From Lanius collurio (lineage: Eukaryota > Chordata > Aves > Passeriformes > Laniidae), in contig JACBWW010000017.1 of NCBI GenBank assembly GCA_020086605.1, forward strand, positions 18,554,479 to 18,618,478: a DNA stretch of 64,000 nt, given 5' to 3'. The translations under genes and the position numbers were made by a program. Under the pieces are notes generated by a model. That model was not told where the DNA came from and did not search any database. It saw nothing but the letters and a program-made list of their open reading frames with translations. Shown one piece after another: positions 28,501 through 43,551 of the stretch. Each line of letters begins with the position of its first letter. Position 1 is the first letter of the stretch.

Positions 28501-30894
28501 ACTTTCTTTCCATTTATGTTATTTCCACTCTATTTTTAATACCCTCTGTAAGCTGGTTGTTTATCTCAGAACTCTTAGTTCTGCACTGCATGAAATTCCA
28601 GGCAGTTTTTTCTCAGGTCAGTAAATTATATTTTCATAATTACTTTGTCGTAGTTTAACCCCTGTTTAAAACTGAACTACTATGAAGAAAATTAACTCTA
28701 TCCCAGCGAAAACCAGCACATACTTCCTTCTAGATATATCCCTTGCAACATAAAATTATCTAAACTCTCAAATTCGATTAATTATATAATTTAAAAATTA
28801 AACTAATTACATACATTTTTATATGTATCTTACTGTTAGGTACCTAATTCCCTTTGCAGGTCAACTCTTGATCCCATTTATAGAAAATCCAACATATGCA
28901 GCTGCCTCAGTTCCACCTGTTTCTGAAAATGAGAAAAATGTTGAATCACATTTGGATGTTTGAAAAATGCCCCCTTGTTTCAGTCTGAGACATCCACAAC
29001 AAAGTTTTAGTGGTTATAGTCTCAGTTTATAATGTTGAAAATGGGTATAGAAAAATCTTAAATTCAATTCTTTTATAAAGTTACCAGAAGCCTAAATGTG
29101 TCTTAGAGAATAAAAGATTTTCTGAAGAACTGAATAGAGCTACTTGTGTTCCTTGAATTATTTTGTCCTATAAGGTTTGTTACAATCAGCAGTGATGATT
29201 TTGATTGTAGATTAGGAATTGGTTTACATGTCCTATTAGTTCCAGCAGGTTTGTACTCTGAGAGGCATGTAGGACCTGCTAAAGGCATTGCACTTCTCAG
29301 CATTCTAGTAGCAAATGGGTGTGCATATAATTGAAAATGTTGCAGTAATCAGCTGAGTGTGAGAAATATGAAGATGTATTTATTTGCAGAAGTTGGGTGT
29401 TGCCTTCTGAGTCGGCTGGGAATGATAGCATTTACTGCCTTTGAAGGAAAAATCCTTTGGAATAGATAATGCTGTAATTCCTCACTGTAGTCCTCACAGT
29501 GGCAGAAACTATGCATAGAGTTTTCAAGGTGGAGAATGGCAGAACATATGTGAGATAAATGAAAATGTTCTGTACTGCCAGCTATTGCAGCTGAACAAAT
29601 CACTTGCTTTTTATTCTATCTCCACAGCTAAACTTCCCTAGGAAATTCTTTAGGTAAGAGAACAGTCTTCTCCGGGGAGCAAAAATAAAGAGTTTTCAGG
29701 GAAAAGTTCATTAATTTCAACCAACCTGATGTTCAGTTAGATATCCTAATATCAAGACATTTTTGTGATACTCAAGTTTCACACTGCACACAAGTACTTT
29801 GATTACTTCCTGCATTCTATCACCTGCCTGCTGAGTTTTAAGGACCTTTTAAAATCTATCTCACTCTAGCTGCAGAAGAAAATAGACACGAACATAAAAA
29901 TTATGTGCAGCTATCCCTAAAACTGGTGAACGAGGAAGATGTGGTAAACGAGCACTCAAAATGAGGGTTCTAAAATTGCTGTTTCTACACATCTATGCAC
30001 AGATCCTGATTACCCAGAGATGTTCTGTACCAATCCAGGCAATTCTGTACATTTTCCTCAAAAATGTTATTTACAATTGCTTATATTAATGAACCAATGA
30101 AAATAGGAATTACAGACTGAGGTCTAGTTTGCCTAATTTGAGCATGTAACTTACTTTTAAACCTCTTATCCCTCTCTTCTGCTCAAAGATCTCTCAAGTA
30201 CATCTATGCCTTTCACAAATTGTGGGAGGCAAACTGTCTCAAAGGCTACATCTACACTTTGGTCTTCCCCAAAAAGCACATACACCCCAGGGCAAACTGT
30301 CCATGTGTCCCTACTGGCCTGAAGTCTCCTCAAGTCTCTCTGGTACTGTCAGGTGTAATTGTGTTTGTTTTGATTTCAGTCTGTATGAAGAAATGTAAGG
30401 GCTACACTACATTAAAGTGCTGGTGGGGTAGTTCTTTTGTGGCATGATGCTGCATGTGTTTTTATGGCATACAAGCGTTGCTTTCTTTGGAAAAAGTCAT
30501 TTGGGTTTCCATAAGACTCTACAGGGCATGGAGAGATTGTTGGTGTCTCATCTTTGCTGCCTGCACCGAATGTTATTCTGGAACTGCAATCGTTTTTATC
30601 TCAAAGGAAACTCTGAAATGAAAAAGCCTGAGAATGAACTATTACACATGAAGTGGGAATGATAGAGGGTCAGATTCTAGAAGGCAAGTTATTGGCTAGT
30701 GTAGATGTACCAAATAGTATTTTACAGCTGACATTTCACCAATACTGAATCAAGTGGAAAAATTACCCCCGGCATCTTACTTATAACATTACTATTAACA
30801 TGTCAGAATGCAATTTGCCTTGACTTTCATTGTTGACTTTCATTTAATTTTTTTTCCACTCTAACTCTTGGACCTTTCTCCTTGCTTTTGCATT

Positions 30895-31150
30895 TACTCA
30901 GCTATTCACAATCCTGTATTGATGAATGTGATTTCCCCCTCCAAAGTGCAGCACTTAGCACACATCTTACTGAGTTTTATCTTGCTGATTTAAGACCATA
31001 TCTGAAGATGATTACAGTAATTTTGAACCTTGATCCTGGTCCCTAAAGCATTTTTATGCCCTGTGCTGTTAATTAGTATCATTCATAGATTTCATACATA
31101 ATCACAATTATTTTTGTCATCTAAATCGCTAATGAAAATATGTTTAAAAG
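30895..31150 (-). mobile_element. Ancient CR1/L3-like fragment, minus strand
   Basis: A strongly decayed copy. The string TCCAAAGTGCAGCACTTAGC is followed by 'cttactgagttttatcttgctgatt', a diverged 'gattacagtaattttgaaccttgatcctg' block and a 'gtcatctaaatcgctaatgaaaata' block. These occur in the same order as the older CR1-clade element at 28255-28500 but with much more divergence. I am confident it is repeat-derived and less confident of the subfamily. Confidence 0.55.
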
Positions 31151-34100
31151 TCTTAGCTGTATACTGTAATCTGTAGCTAATCCATGTGCTTATATTTGTC
31201 TATTTCTCCTTTAACCTGGAGTCTGAGAACCCCCAAGAAGCACCACCGTAATTGCATAAGTATTTAATACTTGCATTCATATCTAATCTGGTTCACAAAA
31301 TTATATTTAAGTTACCAAACTCTGATTGCTTCTGTCCCCAAAGAGGGAGCAGCCTGTCACTTACTGAGCTCTGCATTAACGTAAATTAGCTCTTCTCTCA
31401 CTAATTTTGCATTCCAATTTAGAAACAGGTAATCAAAAGTGGGCTAATGATGCTGTAATTCTGTTGTGTTCTATTACAAGCACTCTGCATTTACTCCACT
31501 ATTTTTATAGAAATCTATGGGTTTGTAGAAAATTGTGTCTGAAAGTTTTATTGTATCAAGTGACCTACTTTTCACCTTAGTCCATTTGAACATAGCAGAT
31601 ATATTTACTATCAGTTACTCAGACAAGAAATGTGGTATTGTTTTGTCTAGATCAGCATCCTTTAATGGCCATGCAGTCTATTAAATATCTATTACAGACT
31701 CTGGATTTAATAAATGATTTCTAATTGACTAGATGTCAGTGACAACATTCAAGAAAACTCAGTTACATGGGATTTTTCATTGATTTTCCCTATATTAGAA
31801 AATGAAATGTCAGCTACCATTAATTGCATTCTCAGAATAAGAAGCACACTGCAAAAACAGCTGCTAAGTGAAAGCATTTCTAGCTTAACATACAATAGAA
31901 GTATTTTTTTTTAAATTAATCCAATATATAAACAACTATTACAGTTATGTGCCTCCATGGGTCAAATTGATGACAATCTATATATATGCAATATATAATA
32001 CAGAACTAGTTTTCAGGCTTCTAGAAAAAATGCATTCAGATGCATATTCTGCACTTGTTTGTCCTTATACACCACACTGTCTGCATCCAGCACCACAGAA
32101 GTTCTTACCTACAAGGATGGCATCACCCCTGACATCAGCTCCCACCACTGCTGTCCATGATTCAAAGACAGAACTGCTAACTTTTATTGTCTTATACACG
32201 TCTACCCAGGCTGTGTGTACTGAGGAGGGTGTGATCCAGAATAAAGTTAATGAGACTGTGACACTTATATTCATTACCATTGGTGATCCACAGTTCAAAA
32301 TGCATTAGTGAATCTTTCCTATTTGCATGTGTCTGCATTGGTGTGATCAGGCCTTCATGATCACGTATGTTTTCTACAGGTGTAATTCTATAGATTTTCT
32401 TTCATGTGATCACATTTCTCATGCCAGAATTGACCATCTATAAAGTCCTAGTGAGATGATATTTGAAGTCTGGATGTGAAAATTCATTTAACTGTGCACA
32501 ATTTGCAGTAGTGCAGGAAATTTTTATGTCTTTGTAGAGAAAGAAAAATCCATGACCTTTCTAAAGTATGTGATGTGGCATTCAATTTCCCTACATCTGA
32601 TCGATAAGCAAGCAGGAAGTTATATCTTTTGCCAAGGTAGACAAGCATAATTAAGCAATAAGGCAGTGGAGGTAGTTGTGATTATCTTAGGATGCACCTG
32701 GGAGCTGCCTTGTTGCTATTTTAAAACATCTTTATGTGAAGGGAACTGTATTAATTTCTGCTGAGAAAGATGAAGTTGGCAGTTTGGAATGCTCATGAGC
32801 AGCAGTTTCAATCGTGCTTTACAGACAGTAATGTGGTGTGTTCAACCCAAACAATTAGACTTCTTCAGCAGGAGCAAAGATGGAGCAGGTTGTAAACATT
32901 CAATTGACAGTTCAGACCAAGGGAAAAAAAAAGAAGCACAAACCCTCCCCCTAAACAATTATGCTTTGGATGGCTTCCAGTGAGTGTGAAAATTACATTT
33001 TTACCAGTTTAGAATAAAAATATGTTGCCTCCAACACTTGACTTTCAGTGAAGACATCTCTGCATAATTAATACTATTGCATCCACATTCTAATTTATGC
33101 ATTTTAATTATATCAAAGGCCTGGTGAATAATTAATGCTAGTAAAACAATGGGTCTGAACCATAAGCTGAAAAGTATCACTTTTTAATGGGCTCAGTAAA
33201 TTTAAATAACTAATGAAAGCTATTTAACTATTTGATTGTGAGAATATTTCTCCTGATACAATCAAGTATTAACTACCATAATTGAGCAGCCTCTCAGTGG
33301 GAGAAATGTTAGCTCAGGCTAGTTGTTTTCTGAGTGTACTACAGTTCATTGACCCACCTGAGCTATATGCTTGCAGGAAAGACATTTATTTGGATGTTTC
33401 CCCTCTGGGAGGAACTGGCATGTCACTGGTATCATCTATAAGATGTAAAATCAAAATTCCGGGCACAGGGTTCCCCTTTGACCTGCTGTCTTCAAGTAGG
33501 TCAGTTCATGCAAGTTTCATGGGGAGATTCAGAATTGAATCTAAAGAAATACAGTATAGAATTTATTATCTTTGAGTTCAGCAATCTAAGAATTAAGGAT
33601 GTAGGCCAGGTTAGTAATTTAGGGCCTTGCAGTGGTTGGAGAGAGATAGAAGCTCTGGAGAATTTAATCTCATCCTAAAATGGGTTTTTGAAATAGATGG
33701 GATTAATAACCATTTGGCAGTGTCTAGCATTTTTCTGTTTCTTACAGAGGAAGCTGTCTTACCCATACACCTAGCTTCTAGACAGCCAAATTTAGATGAA
33801 GTTAATCTCACTAGCAAAGGCAGCCTATAAAACTGTGGTGCAAAAAAGACATGCTCACACCAATCTGAGGGTGTAAAGACCAAGGCAAAGCAGAAGGGCT
33901 CACAGCACAGAGCTGTGTCACGTTGACAAACAGCATCCGCTCGCTTGGCCAAGTCTCAGACTTGAATCGTGTCACTTATTAAGAAAGTCCTTCCCCCTTC
34001 GAGGGGCTCAAAATGCATGTTCATGCTGATTTGCCGTACCCAAACACCAGCCTCCACCCTGCTCTGGTCCCTGGAGCAGTGCTGGGCAGTGTGATGTGCT

Positions 34101-35297
34101 AAGAGGAGGCTGTCCCAGATGGCTTTGGTGTACTCTGAGTTTGTCACACGAAGAGAGGTGAAAGCACATGGACAGCAGACAACACTGACTGCACAGCATG
34201 GAAAGCCTGGCAGCAGAAAGTGCTCATTTCTTTAGGAGAGTGAAACGCTACAGCAAATGATGAATTACTGCAATCCCTGGCAATATATTGCATACGCTCA
34301 AGAAAGATCAGCTTGTCAATATGAATATAAAATGAATAGCTTCTACCAACTTTTTTTGTTCTTGTTTTCCATGTCAGAAGTTTGTACTTTAATGCAAAAT
34401 GTTTAAGGAATAATAATAACAATATAATGAAGGACTTTTAAAAGAAATAAGATTGACAAAGGCTGCTGCCAATTTTCCATATGAGGCCCTTTACTTAAGT
34501 GCATTAATTTGAGCTCAGAAATTTTTGGCTCCTATGTTTGAAGTTTTATTTGTTTACCTAGTATTATGTATTGCAATGAAAGTATTTGAGTCTCCATAGC
34601 AATCACCTGTGTCACTGGGGAGATGTGGAGGGTGACTATGCAGGAACTAATTGTGTTTTCCCTGTTTTCAGCTGTGTTTGCATGAGCCTAGACATGAGTT
34701 AGTGCTCTCCTTGGTGGTTGTAGCCTGTGTCAGGCAGGCAAGAGTTACTTTCAGTTTGGGTAGGTGGGATGGTGTGTTCCCACCTCATGCAGATGTTGGG
34801 AAGGACAGGGAGGAATGGAAAAGGCTCTGGCAGAGCTGTCTCTGCTCCAGGGAAATCTCAGCCAGCCATAGCAATCTGCTGCCTGGCCCCACTGAATATT
34901 TCACAGAAGGTAGAAACCAAAGCACAAAAGAAAATCTGCCATATTATCAGATTAAAGCAGTTTATTTCTTGTGAGCAATAGTACCTGAAAGAGCAGACAA
35001 GTGTTGGGTCAATCTGGGGCTGGTGTCAGAGTTAGCACAGGGGATTTACTTGTTCTTCACTGCTTGGCTTCCCTGCCCAGTAGCTAGGCACTATCCTGAT
35101 GCTCTTTCTCTGCACCCCATTCCTCTCTACTTTTCTTGCTGCAGAACATACAATGATTCATAAGAAGAATTCCCCAAGAAACACAACTCTTTTATTAAAT
35201 CCAATTTAAGACCAAAATCTCCTTAGCATGTTTGGGATGGAGTCTGGTGTTTTAGCTGTCTAGCACTTGTAATGTGGATGATGAAAAGAGCTGCTGA

Positions 35298-35543
<246 letters not shown>

Positions 35544-37494
35544 TGATTGTGGGATGTTTCTAAATTCACTCAAGTAGAAGACAACTCATCACTTGATGTT
35601 TTCAATTTTAACATGTTCCTTTCTATTAAAGTAAACCGGAAAATATTAATCTTTATCACGATTTCTTTTAAGCTATTCTGACTGAAAGACCTCCATCTGT
35701 AGTTTTAGATTCATGCTTAATACCAATGGCCACACTTAATTTGGTATATTTAAATGTGTAATTACTTAAAAACCACAGGCAGGGGGAAAGACCACTTCCT
35801 CAAATAACCAGGTCCCTCTTTTGGATGCAGAAGGCATATGACCATGCTATTTGAAGCTGGTTGTGCTATTTCAAGGGCAGAAACGAGTTTGTTTATTTTT
35901 TTTCAAAGCATCTGTTTCTGGAGTTAAATCTTGTTTCATAATGTTTCTCAGGGTGAAATACATTTTGCCTTGCATGCAGAACATGATATAAAATAATCCC
36001 TAATGAGATGTTGGATTCTTGGGAAAAAAAGATTATAAATACTAATTTTTTATCACTGTTTTTGTATCAATTTTATCACATGTGTGTGTGGTAGGTATAT
36101 TCTACCCATATGTGCCTATTAACCTTATTTCTTGCACCCTAATTGTCCTCCAATTTTAGCAAAATTCATATTTCGCTTGGCAATATGGAAGAAAAATGCA
36201 ATTAATTCATATAAACACTTCAGAATTTAAAGAAAATTGTTTATGAAGTTCAGGAATGAACATTTCTGAACCTCTGAAGTGACAGATCATATCTGCTGAC
36301 CTATCATGCTAAGCATGTGTAACTAGATTCCACAGACTTGCTTTTTTCTCCTATATTTCTACTAGTGCTCACATTTAAGTGCTCATGTATTGCGTGCATC
36401 CAAGTTGCCAGGGAATTTGTGTCCTCTGTGTGATCACACTTGTGGGTTCATGGGGGTCAGGAGCTACCCCACAAATATGTGAAACCATTAGAAGTTGCAG
36501 GTATTTCTGATAGAGGATTAGAAATAATAATGTTGACTAAAATGAGTAATGCTAAAGGCAAAAGTCCTCACTCTCCCTGAAAGCAATCTTATTGTCTTCT
36601 GCAGTATCAGAGAGGATGTAAATCACCCTGGAATTTTTTGTGTGCATCTATCACAGCACTTCATTAAAAAGCTGCCTAAGGTCTGCCCACTCATCATGCT
36701 GAACCATCCTGCTGAATTCAAGCACCCCAGTCAGTTACCCAAGAGTAATAATGGGGCTCTTTTGTCCCATCACTCCCAAACCACAGTTATGCATTTATGT
36801 ATAAAATCAAAAGCAATTTCTCTCATCACCATTCCATTAATTAATCCATAAAAATTTTTATAATATTACAAAACAAACGCTTTTCCCGATCCTAAAACAT
36901 GTGACTCTAATCCCTATAAATCCCCATTTGCTGCACAAAGGAATTTTTCACCCTTCAGCTGTTTTTTTAAGTCATCAGAAATGCATCTGAACTCAAATGG
37001 AGCCATTTGTGCTCTTTCCTCTTCATATGCTTCCCCTGCAAAAAGCAGTTTATGCTAAATCAAACAGCCTACTTCATGCACCAGCTATGATTGGATTGTT
37101 GGGCAGGGTAGGTTTTTGGCAGATCTGTTATTAAAGGACTTGTTTAAGCAATAAAACTCTTCCTAATTTTCAGATAAATTTACTGCCAGACATCGTGCTG
37201 GAAACTAAGAGTCTGCACAGAAATGCACGACACATACAGAATATCAACTGGCAGTGCAAGCTCACCTCGTCCTGCCCTTTCAGATGTAGTTCAGAAGCTC
37301 AGTTAGTGCAGGATTAGCTCGCTACCCTCCTGATGTGACAGGGTAATTCAGTCTCTTCTCCCATCTCACTTCTTGCCTGGCCAGCCAAGTCTGGGAGCAG
37401 CATTAGTTTGCTTCTAGGAATAATGTGCATATAGCCTTTTCTCTGACTTTTATAGTCACAGAAAAGCCTCTATTCTTCATGCTTTTTTCAGAGT

Positions 37495-37500
<6 letters not shown>

Positions 37501-37526
<26 letters not shown>
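37501..37526. repeat. A homopolymer, 26 bases
   Basis: Uninterrupted run of 26 A in intron 2. The preceding 200 bases show no retrocopy or CR1 features (CR1 ends in octamer repeats, not poly(A)), so it is listed as a simple repeat. Confidence 0.9.
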
Positions 37527-40500
37527 GAAGTTAATTTATGGTTTCCTGTGGGTTTAGTTAGCTTAGTTTCAAAATGTTTATTCTGGGAGAGCCATTAGCC
37601 ACCACAAGAGCTTCTTCCTCTGAAGATATGGTTTCTTTTTCCCAGCAGTAATTTGAGGGTAGCTTTAGTAATCTGCATGGATATGTTTTAAACATCATTC
37701 TTCTAATGGAGAGTAAATTAAAATAAGACAGTCTTTGCATCTCAGTAACAATATAGTGTAGTCCTCTCATGTGATTTCCCATTTAAATGCTACTACTTCA
37801 CAATTTTTATTAAAGTGGCAATGATGTTTAAAAAAGATAGGCAGAAAAAGGGACATTGCACTGAGTACTGAGTACTTAATCATACGTCTTTTGTTTGTCT
37901 TCCAGAGGAAGCAGATTTTATTCAGAGAACTATGGCTTTAATCTCCAAATATTATGGTTTCATAAAATTAATTTTGTGATTAATTTTCTTATAGATTATT
38001 TCAACCAGTTTTTATAGCAGGGAGTGCTGAGTCCTGGATCTAGAAGCTGGCACACCAGCCATTGCCCTTCCTGTCCTCAGAGGCTGCAAAATGTTATGAT
38101 GACAGTCTGGCCTTGTTTGCATAACTGGTCTTTCTGCTGTCTTTCTGTGTTAGAATGGTCTAAAGTAGTACACTCAGACTTTCTCTCTCTGCTTGCTACA
38201 TACCTTCATACTTATAGGTACAAAATATGATGTATGTGTACATATATATACATAAAATTTTGACAGACCATCAAAGATCAATGCCTACATCTTCATTATC
38301 TCCTAACCCTGGAGAGTTCTAATATTATTTATCTATTTTTGAGTAACATTGTCTGACTATTAAGCAATTTTTATTCCTTTGGTTGTCTTGTCAGCATTAC
38401 TCTCAACATCCTTCCTGACACACTACAAGAATTTTTTTCACTGATATTACCTGCTATTGGAAATGAACTTATTTTAGTGCAGGGCTGGATAAATTGAACA
38501 CAGAAAATGTGTCTGATTACAAGTTTGCACTCCCACCCACATTTACCTGAGCTCTCTCTTGTTAAGCCTGATACTTAACAAGGCTGGGGCCTTGTGTGAG
38601 TGACTTTGCTGGAGAAACTTTCTTTACCATACAGCCCTGTGCATATATGTCTCCTTGGCCCACCCCATAGCAGCTAACCCACTTGAAATCACAGCTTTTT
38701 TCCTTTGTGTTTTTTAATATGACTTTATAAAGTCTGGGGCAGCAGTCACAGGGAGTAGCCCATTTGATAAATCAGCAGTTTCTCTCCTCAAGCACCAAGG
38801 TGAATGATGTTTGCTCTCATTTGCCTGTGATATTCTCTGCAGCAGAAGTTGACTGCATCAGAACGAGGTGCCTTGGCTCTGCTGAAGCTGTCTGAACACT
38901 GAAAAGCACAAGGGTCCTAGTGTGAATTAATTCAAAAATTATCAGGATACAGAGAACCAAGATATGCTGCTATCTGAAAAAGTAATATATGTGGAAGTAG
39001 GCTAAGCTGAAAGTACCATGTAAGTGTAGTACTTTTTAAACCATGTTGTGTGCATCTTAAAAATGAAGCCAAACCTGAACAGAGATGTTCATTTGGCTGA
39101 CATTATTAAATGGAATATTTTAATAACTCCAGGTCATGCACAGTGTTTGTCCATTCAGGTAACATCAATGTAGCTGGAGTTTTCGATATCTTGTATAAAT
39201 AATCCTTAGCAATCAGCAAGGTTTTTAGATGTCAGCAAATGAGAAAATCACAAATCTGTTCTATGTACTGCAATATAATAATTGTGATGATAATAATAAT
39301 AATAGCAATAAGCAGCAAAGAAAAACAAGACTGCATTGCCATCTTGGGGTTTCTGATGACAAAGCAAGTCTCTAGTTTTGTTGTCAGAATTTAACCATAC
39401 AGTTAAATGCATCATGTTTTCTCATATGATAAAAAATACACAAACAAACAAAACCTATAAAAAGCACTCCAGAACATAAATTTTATTGTCCTCGAAGCAG
39501 GCAGTACTAAGTAAGCAAACAGAACTTTCATCCTGCCCTAGTTTACATGCACATACCTGTATTTCAGTATTTATATCCATGCATACTAGCATTTGGTTAT
39601 ATTTTTGGCATGAGAGTCTGATTTAGTGTGTACAGCTGTTGCCACTTACTGTTAAGCCTTTACGGTGCTTGTGGATTTAAACTCTAATTCAGGCAGAGAT
39701 TTAGCTCCTGTTAAACATCAAAGCTAGAAAATATGCTTACATTTTAGCTAGCATTGCTGCTACCACCCAGAAAATTCACTGATAAGTTGACTCAGAGAAA
39801 GCTCCAGGAATAAGTGTAAATGCTGAGATCTTGTTAGTTCATCTTGAGGGTGTTTTTGCCAGCATCTCCATGTTTATTGGAGGGAAAAGTAAGTCATGTC
39901 TTTTGGCTCTAAAGTAAATGTATATTATCCAAGCAATTTTCATTTGGAGGAAAGAAAACTGGTTTTGCAATATCTGAGTAATTTCACCTTAGGATCTGGG
40001 AAATTAGGCAAACATACTAAGAAATCTTCTTGTGGACAAAGTAACTTATATTTAGCTGAAAGAACACACCGATCACAGACAGCACTACACCAGCATGAAG
40101 GTTCACTACTGTGTGTGCTTGTCTAGTCTCTCCTTTTTCCCCTTGAAACACATGTGAACCCCCTGTTCCTCTGGTGCTCCCATGTGGGCAGGGCCGAGGT
40201 CCTTCCCTGTGGCCCCTGCTCCTGTACCTGTCCTGCATCAGAACATTGGCCTTTAAAAAGCTGATCCTTTCAAAGCACGACACTGGCCCTGCTTTTGTAG
40301 GGCCAAGTTTTGCACATGAGGTCTGTACCCTGTGGCCTCCTCGGAAGCAACCTGAATAGTAAAAGACCTCATAATTTCTTGCTGTCAGTTAGCAAGAGGT
40401 GCTGTCTGCAGTCACCAGCATTCTACTCCAGCAACTCACAAAAATCACCTTGGTTTGATGCTTGTCAAGAAATACACGCATACTTGTAACCAAACTTTCA

Positions 40501-42573
40501 CATTTCCCACATCCCTAGTAAGATTAAAGGAGTCAAACAAGAGAAACAGAAACGTGATGTTAGATTCCCTCAAGCAGCTGGTTTATAAGTGCACTTGAAG
40601 TGATACAGGAATTTTGTACATGTCCTCTTTAACTACCAATGGATTGCTATGCTCAAAAGCAACTATCAAATACATGAATTCTTATATGTGTGCAATTCAG
40701 AAGATTTAAAATTAGGCCCAGTCCTGAAAACAATCGTTAACCTTCTAAGAGGTAGGCCTATAAGCAGCTTCCTAAAAATAAATTAAAATATTTTAATGCA
40801 TAAAATGAAGGATGCTCATATGTTTTATGAGAGGAGTGTTAGAGATGAAAGTTATTATTATTTACATTTTCCTCTCCAGAATATTTACCATAAATATCTT
40901 TAGTTAGATTGGATGCTTTTGACACATACATCAGAATATTGATATTATGATTTGATACAGTCAAGAGTTTCAAAGATTTTTTTTCCACAAAGTATTCTTT
41001 AATTTCAGTGAAATGCCTGCTTATTTCTATCTTTAGACAAATCTATTACCAGTTATATTTTAAATATCTCCACTATACAATTATTTAGATTTATCACCTC
41101 TTCCAGTATTACCTTTGTGAGACACTTCTTTTTCTTTGCAACACTTTTTTTCTTTTGAATTTGGGGGTATTGATGATGAGGAATTCTCAACTATTATTTA
41201 TTCATTATTCTACAATACATATGACAATTCAATTTTCTCTGCTCTATTCTTTTAAGCACATCTTTCTCTTCCCTTGGAAACAATATACTCTTCACGTTTC
41301 TAGTCTAGTCTAGTTTCTTTTTATACAAAGACCAAAGCTAAAAGCAAAGAATTCATTTCTATAGTCTATCCTATCATTTCGGTGTCTTTTTGCCTTAAAG
41401 ACACACTGTTCCTTGCTCATTGTGAAGCCAGTTATTTTCTTGCTGCTTATGCCTATGCCATTTATTACATTCTCTTATTTCTGTTATATCTTAACACTTT
41501 CTTAGCTGATCATCATACATTGATTTTTCAGTGCATGTTCTTGTTCATACTTCCAAAAATTATTTCCACTCTGACTGTAACTGTTCCTGAAGAGCAAGTT
41601 TTTGATAATGTCTTGCTTTTTGCACACTGCCTTTTCCATAATTAAGTTTTTCTCACTCTTTCAGGATTTGTTCGTGTAAATTAACTTCTTTCATTCATCA
41701 TTTTGGTTTCTAAATTAGTTTTGATTACAAACTAGATTACCCCATGGTACTGGATTGTTAGATACAGAACTGATTGTGATGCTTATAAATGAATAATTAA
41801 ATAGAAACACTTTAAGAACAAGCTTTCTATTACTCTTGGTTATTGGGCTGAAATTTTCTTTAAGGATCACAAAGCTTAGTAAATGACAGTAAAAATACAT
41901 ATTATTTGCAAAGTCAAGAATAAAGAAGTGAGAAGTCTTCAGAATCAATACTGCTGGGACACCCCAATCTGACACTTTTATGTATCTGCCCTCTCATGAA
42001 ATCTTTAATCTGAGGTTGCATGTTATTTTCACTGAGGAAAAGTCCCTGACTCCCTACCGAAGATGGATTATACTTTAGAATTTAAACAGTTTTGTGCAAG
42101 GGATGAAGATGCTGGCTGAAAAAGGATGGATGATGTGAAATGAGGGGGAAACAGAAGAAAAGTGGGTTTGGGAAGCCATTATGGAAAGAAAGAGGTGTGG
42201 ACAGAAACTGCAAGAACAGAAAGGTATGCAAGCACCACTCAAAAATTAGAAGACAAGGGAGAAGAAGGAGTTACAAGACAAAGGATCAGGAGAAATAATC
42301 CATAAATGAGGAGAAATACCAGGATAAAACACAGTAGGAAACTCTTAATGTCTTACATTAATGTCTTACTTACACCACCAATGTCTAAGTCATTGCATTT
42401 AGAGCTGAGGAATTGAGTGAATAGGCCACATTTCACTACTCTAATTCTGTAAAAGAGAGGACCATAGATATTGTATTGGCAAAGAGTTTTGTATTGAAAA
42501 TAATACAAAGGACTTACACAACATAAAAAATGGCTGGAGTCTGGAAAAAAGCAAAGAATGGAATGTATAATAC

Positions 42574-42613
42574 TGTTTTCACATACATTTTCATGTTTTC
42601 ACATACATTTTCA
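42574..42613. repeat. Perfect 20-bp tandem duplication
   Basis: TGTTTTCACATACATTTTCA occurs twice head to tail (42574 and 42594) with no mismatches, implying a recent local duplication. Confidence 0.85.
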
Positions 42614-43529
42614 TCTTTTACTACTGCTAGATAATATAAGACCAAAATTTTCTTGTCCTGAATGCTTCTTTCTGTTATTTAGACATAAAGAAATCCTGCC
42701 TTTCAAAAAAAAACGTGTTTACATCACAGCTGCTGTGCTTCAGAGCACCTGCAATCCAGCAATTTTGAAATGCTGAAGTAGCAGTTCAGGGGAACGGACA
42801 ATCAGGTTGTGTCACATCACAGAAACTATTGTAAATAAGGGTAACAGAAAGCAAAACAGGATGACATCAGCATTTAAGCAAAGGAATGGTGTACAACATA
42901 TGCCCATAGCAGAATATAAACAACATGATAATTCTGTGGCTTCACTGTACTAAGAACATTTATTTTGCCAGTTTGAATTTTTTTTTAAATTGAATGCTTG
43001 CTTTATAATATCATGCAATATTTTCTTAAATGTTATAAGGGGAGGCTTGTATTTATAGGTCTGCTACACAGAGGTGCTTCAGCTGCACACCAGAGCAAGT
43101 GCATGTACCAAAGTAGCTCTGCAGCAGCAGAAGCAGCGTTACCAAATACCACTGAGCACACTCTGGTGATTAGGAGTGACTAGAGGCAACACATTCCAAA
43201 GAAATGTCACCAGAAACAATTCTTTATTTTAAACTTACCAGTCTGTTCAGATCAGTGAACTTTATAAAGAACTGTTAAGCATGCTGTCCTGCCAGTGCTT
43301 TGCTGCTTTCTTATTACTCAGTGATAAAGTAAGTAAATTGGCAGCATTCATCCTTTTTAAAATTATATGTTACTTAGAATAATGAGATTCCTTTCATCAT
43401 TAACCCTTAAAAAAAAAAAAAAAACCCTTGCAAATAATGCAGAGCTTCTTTTAAATTTAATGTCTTGATAAGCTAAATTGTTAAATGCTAGATGCTATGG
43501 AATTACATTCAGCGTTCTTTGGAATGAAG

Positions 43530-43551
43530 GCTAATTAACATGTAAATTAGC
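43530..43551. promoter_or_regulatory. Near-palindromic TAATTA-type site (candidate only)
   Basis: GCTAATTAACATGTAAATTA followed by GC is a 22-base near-palindrome: 20 of 22 positions are symmetrical, with ATTA-type half sites at each side. Paired homeodomain sites look like this. It lies in an AT-rich 120-base stretch of intron 2 without repeats. Regulatory function is inference only; AT-rich palindromes also occur by chance. Confidence 0.2.

Noticed and set aside
37501..37526. Poly(A) tract as the tail of a retrogene
   Set aside because: The upstream sequence shows no coding or repeat body and no polyadenylation signal at a suitable distance.
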